Assembly (NCBI GenBank): GCA_019155205.2
Contig: JAHNZQ020000004.1
Coordinates: forward strand, 2,059,582-2,100,133
Direction: 5' to 3'
Source of the DNA: Gracilaria vermiculophylla
Lineage: Eukaryota > Rhodophyta > Florideophyceae > Gracilariales > Gracilariaceae
Length of the DNA: 40,552 bases
This document shows positions 32,880-40,552 of this stretch, in pieces. The position numbers and the translations under genes were made by a program. Numbering within the stretch: the first letter of the stretch is position 1; each line of letters starts with the position of its first letter. The notes below the pieces were generated by a model. The model had not been told where the DNA came from and made no database searches. It was given only the letters and a program-made list of their open reading frames with translations.

Positions 32880-33373
32880 TATTCAAGGAGCGCCACCATC
32901 GCCAGCGGCCGCTTTTCTTTGGGATTTCAAATTCAAGACCCATGTAGCCAAAGGTAATAGAAAATAACATACCTGTAGAAAGAATTAAGCATATATAATA
33001 GACAATTTTTCATTTGCAAATCTCACAAATGGTTCAAGATCACTGTGACCTGATGCTTCAAACAGCGATACTTAATTTCCGTAGAGGCTTTTGAACTCTC
33101 CGAGCTTTCGCTTCGACACCCCGGCGTCACGCAGGTGCAACCAAAAGGATGGGTTGATGGCCCTGATGTCATCTAGAGTAACCCCTCCAGACAAAACTGT
33201 CGTGCAACGATTTCTAGGGGGGTTATTCTTGGCACTTTGCCGATTTACCGTATTTCGGTATAGTCATATCTTTGAAAACGGTTAATGTCATGGGCGGGAT
33301 TCACGTCCGTTTGTACGGTGGACTCTGAAGTAATCGACCCGGCGCGTGTCGTGCGACGTGGGATACGCGCTGG

Positions 33374-34004
33374 ATGGCTTCCCTGCACGCGCACGGCAGC
33401 CGCGCGTGTTTCACTGGCGATAGTATGGGTGCCGGATGGCTCCTGCTTTGTAAGTATATTTTAGCATTTTCGATATTTCTTTATTTAGTTTTTTTGCCAT
33501 TTCGGCCTTAAAACTATAGTACATAGCGCGCCGGCACTTCGGCCGTTACGCCCAGTACACTGCACCAAGCAGAATCTTCGGTCTGAACTTGCCGCCCACG
33601 CGGGTAATTCTCACCACCTTGGAGAAAAACTCCATGGATTACGGAATTCAACCGCCGGTGACGCCGAGAACCATTGCCATGACCATAATTTCTTTCTTTC
33701 AGGTTCACCGTCGTACGAGGATAGCTCTACCGGACTCCCAGTCTATCCCCTTCGGACTGCGTCCGCCACCCGCTCAACGCGGCTTGCCCGGTACCCGCGC
33801 GGCCCAATATATATAACCCGGCCGCGCCAAGATAGCCCTGTACATTACATGAAAATCTCACCGAACTTACGGAACCTGCCTCAATCACAGGACTTGCCGG
33901 ATCCCCGGTTCCTCCATTTGTATTCCTCCTGCACCCATTGCGACGGTTTGGCCCCTGAGTTACGCCCGGCTCCTGTGCCTCGCCAGGGAAGGCTGTGCCT
34001 CTGA
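33374..34004 (+). CDS. Candidate two-exon gene, function unknown
   Basis: Exon 1 33374-33449 (ATG at 33374; alternative ATG at 33425) ends at a consensus donor GTAAGT (33450). The acceptor is a pyrimidine-rich tttctttctttcag ending at 33702. Splicing joins a codon cleanly, and exon 2 stays open from 33703 to a TGA at 34002-34004, giving about 125 residues. Exon 2 is Arg/Pro-rich (RSTRLARYPRGPIYITRPRQ) and contains YSSCTHCDGLAPE. The region is GC-rich, so open frame alone is weak evidence. The good splice sites and intact frame are what make it a candidate. A TATA-like aatatatataac at 33806-33817 falls inside exon 2 and may instead mark a promoter. Confidence 0.3.
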
Positions 34005-35729
34005 ACCACCTTGCAAGAGAAATGTTCCGAACATCCTTCGTGGTACTTTCCCCTTTGAAGCATTGCTCTACAAAAAAAGTGTTTGGTGCTGGCTTGAAAT
34101 TTTCGTCGGTGAAAAGGGGTGCAATGGGTGTAGATCAAGGATCCAACTTTGGTTTATCCAGCTCATTTTTGCCTATACAGTGCATTGGACATTTCCTCGT
34201 GGTAGTCATGCGGACATCCGCCAAAACGTGAAGTAAAAAACAGTATTCGAAGGATAGAAAAACATGTCTGCGCTGTGCAAGGACTGTTTGCTGCTCATAG
34301 AAATCGGTTCTGGGCTCTACGCCTACAAGTTCTCCATTGATCATATTCGTTATGTCTCGTCACAAATATTCAATATCTTCGCGTCCATTTTCCCCCTTCT
34401 AAGTTCTATCTGTTGTTGATGGTATTTCACGATCCAAAGGCGGGTGGGCATTGGCGTTGAGAATTTCATCGGTAAGTTGTTGAATGATTTTCATACTTTG
34501 TGCTCTGTGAACCATCTTGTGCGCCAGCAGAATTCGTTTTGAGGCGAGGCGGGCGTTTTGCACTCCATCTATCTTCTGGGGCCTGAGGACATTTTTGCAC
34601 TTTACGCTATCAAGTTTTGCAGCAAAAACCATATCGGTAGCTTCTGTAATTGTTGTCAGGCTCTATTTGCAGCGTTTTTGACAACATTTTGGGAGTCATT
34701 ACGATGTGCCGAAGATGATGGAGGAGATGGTAGCTGTTCGAGGCTTTTTTGCGATGCGGTTTAGATCGTTGTTTGGGCGACTCTTTTCTACATCGTATCG
34801 AGAACACAGTTGATTGAAATATGCGTTTCCAACAAGAAGGGTTACGCGGATGACTCGGGACGTGTAGAACATGACTGCGGAAATTTGTCGGCCACAGACG
34901 GAAACGAAAAGTGATAACTTTGGTTTGCAACCTGTCCAAAGTTTATTGGCTACAAGCCGGTCTCGCGTTTTTCGCTTCTGCGTACATAATTTCAAAGAAC
35001 TGGCTAAAAGGGACTCCTGTTCGAAGAGGCCGCCGACAGAATCAGTTAAATGATATCTGCCTTGCAGAAATGGAGTAATTACGTAGAGAGTAGTGGTGGA
35101 AATAAAGTGCTCAACCCAAAAAAGACGCAGCAAAACAGAAAACTGCTTCAAAGTAACAAGTAAACAAAAACAGTAGAAGTTGTCTCTTCTTCAGAAGCAA
35201 CCTGGTGTGAAGAAGCTGCTCAATAGAGCATGTCATCAAAATTTGAGAAATAACGATTTAGTTTCCTTCAGACAAAGTTAAAGTGTTTTTCAATTATTAT
35301 TATCATTGTGCAAATACTATATGAATAGTTATAGCTAGTAATCTATTGCTGTATCATCGCCAACACAATCAGATTAGAAAAGCAATATTAGCAGCGAGTA
35401 GCAATGCAGAATATGTAGTGCCAGCGCAGCGCCTACAGTTTGACGCAGCTCGTCTGTATTTATGTATAACAACGATCTCCAAGAAATTTAAAGGCCTTTT
35501 CATTATTAGAATAGAGAGTTTCAGCAACTCATCTGTAGGTATAATCGTAGGTAAAATATGGGTTGCACTTACCGGAAAAACAATTTAACGAAAGTTGTTC
35601 TAAACAGATTCAGCAGTAGAATTCTTCGTTCCATGAGTGGCAGGCCACGATAAAGCCGTTTCTGTAGCACGTTACTGCCACTGGGAGCGGGAGACCCGCT
35701 GAGCCCACCCACGGAGTCTTGATTGTGAG
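34005..35729. other. Unassigned region with minus-strand frames
   Basis: A 150-codon minus-strand frame (34699-35151) begins FSVLLRLFWVEHFISTTTLY and includes a Cys- and aromatic-rich middle. Further minus-strand pieces at 34399-34632 and about 34010-34344 might belong to the same decayed gene. No motif identifies it. 35152-35729 shows nothing supportable. Confidence 0.3.
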
Positions 35730-36143
35730 ATGCAGCGACTGCTACTTTACATACGTTGTCTCTTGGCGGCTGGCAGCATACCAATAGTGGTGGCAATCAA
35801 GAACTACAACTTCAGGCAATTGCACCGCATGTGGCACCGCCTGGGTCGCGAGCAGCTGGAGCGACACTTATCTGGGGCGAGTCTCTCGGAGCTTGATCCA
35901 GTAATGCGCCGTTTTCTGGTAGTCCTGCATGATCTGGGAGCTTCGCGCCGCCGCACGAGGGAAGTTTATGGTCGAGCTAGAAGCGCCATCTGGCAGAGAT
36001 TGTCCATGGGGACGGAGGGAGGGAGAGTAAGGAGCATCGCTGGCTGCCATTCCTCCGCTGGCCCGAGAACAAAGGGGGGGAGAAGAAGGGGGTTTCACGT
36101 AATAGTACACTTGCAGACACTGACAACGAAGGGGGCTCGGTAG
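35730..36143 (+). CDS. Short open frame with hydrophobic N-terminus, function unknown
   Basis: 137 codons from ATG 35730. It begins MQRLLLYIRCLLAAGSIPIV, which could be a signal peptide or anchor, followed by an Arg/Leu-rich segment (FRQLHRMWHRLGREQLERHL). No RxLR or other effector motif follows. The 3' third is low-complexity and Gly/Arg-rich. The opposite strand is partly open too. It may be a small secreted protein or chance. There are no homologues I recognise. Confidence 0.25.
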   Translation: MQRLLLYIRCLLAAGSIPIVVAIKNYNFRQLHRMWHRLGREQLERHLSGASLSELDPVMRRFLVVLHDLGASRRRTREVYGRARSAIWQRLSMGTEGGRVRSIAGCHSSAGPRTKGGRRRGFHVIVHLQTLTTKGAR

Positions 36144-36458
36144 ATTCTTGCACTCACGCACTGCACAAGCCAGTCCGGCACGTTAAAGACGGCGCGCTTC
36201 ACGAAGAATGACTCTCATAGCGTGACTGCCTAAACCAGGTTATCCAAGCAGCGTGAGCGGTGTGGTTTGGCTATCATGTGGAGCAGATAGCGCCAATAAT
36301 GTTATCGGTACAGAACGTCTCTGAACGATTTACCGGTGGGAATTGTAGGTTGTCATGGCCCAGGTCGGCCTTATTTCATACGTGTCATGCCACGCTACCA
36401 ACAATCTAGCAAAAGTTGAGTTGCTAAAACTGTCTAATAGCGTTAAAACAGTTTAGAA

Positions 36459-36974
36459 GTGCAAACCTCGGCTAAACGTAATCCAGAAGAGGCAAAAGAA
36501 GCTTTACAGACTTTTGCCGCAAATAATACACCACGCCAAACTAAATCAATGCTGTATCCAGTTTGTCCGGTAGTTACTGATTCTGCTGAAAAAAATGATT
36601 CAAAAACTTTAGTATATAATTTTTTTTCTTTTAAAATTTGTTTCGAAACATTTTTTCAAATGACAAATTTCAACTCCAAAAAATTTGAAAAAATGTTAGG
36701 AGGTCATATCTGGAAATGGGTCACAAAACTGGAATGATGGCAAAGGGCGAAAATACTCATTCTCACCCCGCGATGTTTTAAAGAAGCAAGACACTCTTGC
36801 ATCTGGCGGAAAATGAGACTTTCGGTAAATAGTTTTCTTACAACGAAGTCTTTTTTTGAACGAGTTGTGATGAAATTTGTTATTTGTATTTTTATGAAAA
36901 CATAAGGTGCGCGAAATCGTCATAAGAGAGGTGCCCAAAAAGTTCATATTGAGAGAATGAGCACCATGTTGCAA
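36459..36974 (+). pseudogene. DDE_Tnp_4-like transposase, N-terminal fragment
   Basis: Frame one runs to QMTNFNSKKFEKMLGGHIWK. A shift gives WNDGKGRKYSFSPRDVL and DTLASGGK followed by TGA (36814-36816) where the family has Trp. A third frame gives SFFERVVMKFVICIF. Order and spacing fit the N-terminal helix-turn-helix region of Harbinger-type DDE_Tnp_4 transposases (...G+G+k..fsp+DvL...L..LkhGGkWd...F....FER). The catalytic core is missing, cut off before the Tc1 element. The family name is from memory of such alignments. Confidence 0.45.
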
Positions 36975-37235
36975 TTATAATATGTCATGCCGAACACCTT
37001 GCGTTCTCCGAAAGAGCTTTATTCTTCCAAAATAGTCACTCACCGTCACTGAATCTAATAAATGTATAAAAAAGATGCGAAAGTTTTATAATACAGAGAA
37101 ATTCTATACTGCCAGTAACATTTTATTTAAAAAAGCGCGCCATTTTTGCAGACCATTTGTTATATAAAACAACCAAAATAAAGGTATGGATCTTTTCTTT
37201 CATTATAGCTACAGCCTCACAAATTCTTATTCACT
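36975..37235. other. 5' flank of the second Tc1-like element
   Basis: AT-rich, probably the untranslated 5' side of the transposon. No inverted repeat could be defined. Confidence 0.3.
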
Positions 37236-38234
37236 GTGCCTCGTGGAACAGGTCTCACAAAATTGGAGAAAGGACAAATTGTTGCACTGAACAGCGAGGC
37301 TCGTTCTATATCTCACATCGCAAGAACTTTGCAGCGCTCTCGCTTTGTTATTCGAAACTTCTTAAAACATCCCAAACCTGCTCAGCAACAGCCTTTTAAT
37401 TCCAGGCATAAAAAGGTTTCTTCAACTGTCAAAAGAGCAATCGGTGGAGCTGCTACACTTCAAAAAAATCCGCGAAAGAAATTCAAAAGGACTATAAACT
37501 CCCCGTTACTGTTTGAAGAGTGCAGCAAATTTTACAGGAGTTTCCGTACTTAAAGTATAAAAAAATGAAAACCGTTCCAATGATGAGGTCAAAAAATAAA
37601 TGTTTATGGATGGAATTTGCTAAAACACATTTAAAATGGGACGCTCCGAACTGGAAAAAAGTGGTTTTTAGTGATGAAAAGAAGTTCAATTTAGACTGCC
37701 CAGATGGTTTAAATCACTGCTGGCATGATCTTCGAAAGGAACGTTTTTATTTTTCAAAACGTCAAAATGGGGGAGGTTCAGTCATGATTTAGGGATGCAT
37801 TTCCCACTATGGCGTTTCGCAACTATCTTTAGTAGAAGGAAATTTAAATTCAGATCAGTATGTTACTATTCTGGAAGAAGATTTATTGCCATTTGCTGCA
37901 GAAAAATTGGGCGAAAATTGGATTTTTCAGCAAGATGGAGCTTCAGTGCATAGATCAAAGTGCACTGAAAAATGGTTTTCTGAAAAAAAATGTAACGGTT
38001 TTAGACTGACCCGCGATAAGCCCAGATTTAAACATTATCGAGAATGTTTGGGGAATGTTGGCAAGGGCTGTTTACGGTAAAAATCGCCAATTTAATAATA
38101 AGCAAGACTTAATTGAAGCTATGGGGATGACTTGTTCGAATATCCAGGAAGAATATATTCGCAATCTGTATCATTCTATTTGTGACAGGTTTCTTAAGGT
38201 CATAGAGCAAAAAGGATCAGCAACGGGTTACTAG
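37236..38234 (+). pseudogene. Second Tc1-like transposase, near full length, inactivated
   Basis: Begins PRGTGLTKLEKGQIVALNSE with the N-terminal helix-turn-helix (SISHIARTLQRSRFVIRNFL). The start codon now reads GTG. A frameshift in an A-run near 37463, a TGA near 37516, a TAG at 37790-37792 (Trp in VMVWG) and a frameshift in an A-run near 37985 break it. The final frame holds SPDLNIIENVWGMLARAVYG and ends at a TAG near 38232. Catalytic residues: Asp in FSDEKKFN, Asp in FQQDGASVH, Glu in NIIENVW, with spacing consistent with DD34E once the shift is allowed for. Terminal repeats are not clear; cactgtcttatag near 38279 may be part of the 3' end. Confidence 0.85.
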
Positions 38235-38580
38235 AAACCTGTTTTAGAAAAGTGTCAAGTAAAGAGGCAGTATAATATTTCACTGTCTTATAGTAATTTC
38301 GGTTCAAGAAAAATTTGTTTTTACATCTTCTGCCCTGCTTGAGACCACAGAAAAAGAAGACAATGATTGTATTAGAACATGGAATAGAAGGGAGGAAAGG
38401 AATACTTTTGTGCAGTGATTGGAGCCCAAAAAGAAGCAGTTTTTGGCCCCGTCTTATAACAATATTACACAATGTATACGTCGATGAAAATCAGAGCGGT
38501 TTTTCCATGAAAAAGAAATTAAGGACAGAATCGGGGATACAAAAAATTCCAGTTTTCTAGTGTCTATTGACCAGGCCGTT
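38235..38580. other. No gene recognised
   Basis: 3' flank of the Tc1-like element. Short frames only. Confidence 0.4.
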
Positions 38581-38618
38581 TGCCTCATATGAGGCAGTCG
38601 TTTGCCTCATGTGAGGCA
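38581..38618. repeat. Two tandem 16-base palindromes
   Basis: TGCCTCATATGAGGCA (38581-38596) is a perfect palindrome. TGCCTCATGTGAGGCA (38603-38618) is the same with one changed base at the centre. Both are preceded by cgtt, so the unit is a 22-base tandem duplication. They lie about 550 bases beyond the 3' end of the piggyBac frame and could be subterminal transposase-binding sites. Confidence 0.9.
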
Positions 38619-38793
38619 GACTCGATTGAGGAGTTGTGATTAAAAAAACATTAAAAATTTTCGTTTTGACTCGGCGCATTACCCGCATGACGCATACATT
38701 GCTGGCATATTTGTGCTCCCTACTCTATTCTATGTCTTCTATCCCATCAACTCTACTTTATATAGGTCAGATTCACTCTTCAGCACCAGCACG

Positions 38794-38866
38794 GGAGTGG
38801 TAGCCTAGTTGGTAGGCTGCCACTTTACGAAGCTGAGGTTGCGAGTTCGACGCGCTGAGTTTCTAT
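38794..38866 (+). repeat. tRNA-like internal promoter, probable SINE head
   Basis: TAGCCTAGTTGG (38801-38812) fits the RNA polymerase III A box and GTTCGACGC (38845-38853) fits the B box, 44 bases apart. GCCT/AGGC can form a D stem. The anticodon and T stems do not pair well and the acceptor ends do not match, so this is not a functional tRNA gene. A tRNA-derived SINE is the likeliest reading. Confidence 0.5.
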
Positions 38867-39170
38867 CAGAAACTCGAAAATTCCTTCAGGAACTCGACCA
38901 ATTCTTAATAATGCTACTATCTGCAGTAAGTTTTAGGACGCCCACTTGAACATGAGAAAGCATACGGTGACATCTCACAAAGGGGAATTACGTCAAGACT
39001 AGCAGTTCCCGAGCAAATCTAATGATGCAGGCGAATTGGTAGGGGGTTATGTCAAGAACTGCAAAAGAAAAGAAAGAAGACTTTGTTTGGTCTTTTGTTT
39101 TTTTTCATCAGCCTGACAACATTTGTCAGTCACGCTCAACGGACCATAGCAAGTAGTAATGAAATAACAT
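38867..39170. other. No gene recognised
   Basis: Possibly the SINE tail followed by the 3' untranslated part of the piggyBac element. No coding signal. Confidence 0.35.
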
Positions 39171-40552
39171 TCAGATAATAACAATATCATGAAAATCTTG
39201 GATGTGAATGATAAAGCAATGGCAACCAGTGTCAGAGTGGCACAGAAATATGTTGTCATTTCGCTCATTTCTACATCCAGAGCAAACAAACTTTGACTTC
39301 TTCTTTGTTTTGCAAACACGACAATGACCTTGATAGACTGCTTTTGACAAAGATCCGTCGCAACGCTTTCGCTTGCGGTTTGTCGGCGTCAGGTGTAGAC
39401 CAACCCCACCGACACCCTCCTGCACACGCTCGTCACGAGAAGCGTTGACATCCGCTCCACGTATACCCGTACCATTATAAGTGTTGTCAATCAGACCTTC
39501 TGCAAGTTTTTCATAAAAAAACTGCTTGAGGCATCGTGGTACGCGGACCCATGGAGTGCTCGTAAACAAGCCAAGAGTCCACAATGAAAACAGACAGAAG
39601 AGTGGTATTGACTCTAGGTGACCAGGACTTGACTTCAAATGCCTTCTCCAAATCGAGAGAATCTTGTCTGTTTCCGTTGTGTCGGTCAATCTGTCCACAT
39701 GTCTTGTAGTAGTCTTCTGCAACTTGCGGGATGTCAACATGGTACTCTACCTTTTTGGTTACGTCGCCCTCTTTGCGCCACCTTGATCTTTCAATGACCT
39801 CTCCAGGAGAGGTTACCGAGCACGAGCTGATAAAGTACTGTCTCTGTCTATCCAGCCAGAGTACTGCCATGAGATGCATAGAATCACCCGGTAGCTTGCT
39901 TACCATACTCAAGTGCTCTCCACGAGCAGACACCTCTTTTTCTGACAGTAGCCTCATCGGATACTGACGAGTTGCTCCTTTGACGACACCTATGAATTGC
40001 ATTCTGTAGCGCATGAGAGCATGCGCTGCTGACACGGATGCAAACCACGAGTCACCGCACACAACTCTGTCAGACCTGAGCCACAGTTTGATTACGCGTA
40101 GGGTTGCTGCAGCAGAGATGCTACATTCATCTTCAAAATGCACGAAAATCTGAACTTGTTGACCCGCTGACTATCTCGAATCGTAGCATCATACCGCTCT
40201 TTCCGCATGCCGCAGTTCTGATCTCACACCCACTCTCCGGTTTCCTATCGAGAGCAACATAATGCGGAAGCCCTATGTCGATCCAATTCCCTCCTATGCC
40301 GTACTATCTAGACATGCTTTCGTCAACGCAGAAGTTGTCAGATGGGGTAGCGTATCTTGCGCGATGCGCATTAATATCGTCAACAAACCCACTTAAAACT
40401 GACTGTAGTGCAAACTACGAACGTAGCACAGACACGAGCCGCGTCGCGGAAGCACCACCAAGGTGTTCAAGCTTGCTCTCAATGAGAGGTGGCACAGCGA
40501 GAGAGCCCTCTGATAGGGTCGACACGAGCCGGGTGTAAATCCGGGCGACCCC
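39171..40552 (-). pseudogene. piggyBac-like transposase, runs off the window
   Basis: Minus-strand frames from the window edge: SVLSGFVDDINAHRARYATP then FCVDESMS with the first catalytic Asp (40322-40324); a TAG at 40304-40306; IGLPHYVALDRKPESGCEIR; a shift near 40150; SDRVVCGDSWFASVSAAHAL with the second Asp; FIGVVKGATRQYP; and YYKTCGQIDRHNGNRQDSLD with the third. A shift near 39535 leads to the C-terminal cysteine-rich domain (CRVCKTKKKSKFVCSGCRNE ... LCHSDTGCHCFIIHIQDFH), a cross-brace zinc fold. The motif order is that of DDE_Tnp_1_7. piggyBac enzymes cut and paste precisely at TTAA. The wording of several blocks recalls oomycete piggyBac proteins (from memory). The N-terminus is outside the window. 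Confidence 0.85.

Noticed and set aside
33806..33817. LTR or gene promoter with a TATA box
   Set aside because: aatatatataac is a good TATA-like string, but no LTR partner, start site or downstream gene supports it. It also falls inside a candidate exon.
35730..36143. Oomycete RxLR-type effector
   Set aside because: The N-terminus is hydrophobic, but no RxLR or EER motif follows, and the C-terminal third is low-complexity.
38794..38866. Functional tRNA gene
   Set aside because: A and B boxes fit, but anticodon, T and acceptor stems do not pair.

Overview
This window looks like a piece of a repeat-rich eukaryotic genome, built almost entirely from decayed transposable elements inserted next to and into one another. 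I see no bacterial operon, rRNA gene or CRISPR array. Coding remnants carry stops and frameshifts, canonical GT-AG intron candidates occur, and a 100-base run of N marks an assembly gap. The mixture (DD34E Tc1-like elements, a piggyBac with a cross-brace C-terminus, a CACTA-like transposase, a DDE_Tnp_4-like fragment, chromodomain Ty3/gypsy elements and a tRNA-like SINE promoter) resembles what I know of oomycete or other stramenopile genomes. That assignment is inference from family resemblance and not proven.

Layout. 1-735: 3' part of a Tc1-like element. 1725-2280: unassigned block with a hairpin. 2290-8166 (minus): Ty3/gypsy copy 1, with a 5' LTR, gag, protease, RT, RNase H and integrase, and the 3' end missing. 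8324-9232 (minus): low-complexity pseudogene of unknown family. 9785-10338 (minus): solo LTR of the same gypsy family, with near-identical 5-base target duplications, interrupting an open frame. 11296-13386: a large element with ~390-base inverted ends and doubled binding-site-like repeats; it holds no transposase and has a GC-rich patch beside the N gap. 13690-16714: CACTA-like transposase relict. 17730-18838: gag of a second retrotransposon.

18847-29327 (plus): Ty3/gypsy copy 2, complete from LTR to LTR (~10.5 kb). It has a primer-binding site, gag, protease, RT, RNase H, integrase, a chromodomain-like tail and a polypurine tract. Between the end of pol and the 3' LTR lie ~2.9 kb whose best coding potential is on the opposite strand: a long decayed antisense frame running from about 28.69 kb to 25.85 kb and ending tail-to-tail with pol. 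This is the most interesting signal in the window.

29328-29446: a relic Tc1-like end abutting the 3' LTR. 29561-30003: open frame of unknown function. 31441-32468: class 3 lipase-like pseudogene with a GHSLDGA nucleophile-elbow motif. 33374-34004: candidate two-exon gene. 35730-36143: short open frame with a hydrophobic start. 36459-36974: DDE_Tnp_4-like transposase fragment. 37236-38234: second Tc1-like transposase. 38581-38618: two tandem palindromes. 38794-38866: tRNA-like (SINE) promoter. 39171 to the window end (minus): piggyBac-like transposase.

No working gene can be asserted with confidence. The gypsy pair lies in opposite orientation and could in principle yield double-stranded RNA. 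Several independent families lost a conserved tryptophan to a stop codon, which points to G:C to A:T mutation pressure on repeats.
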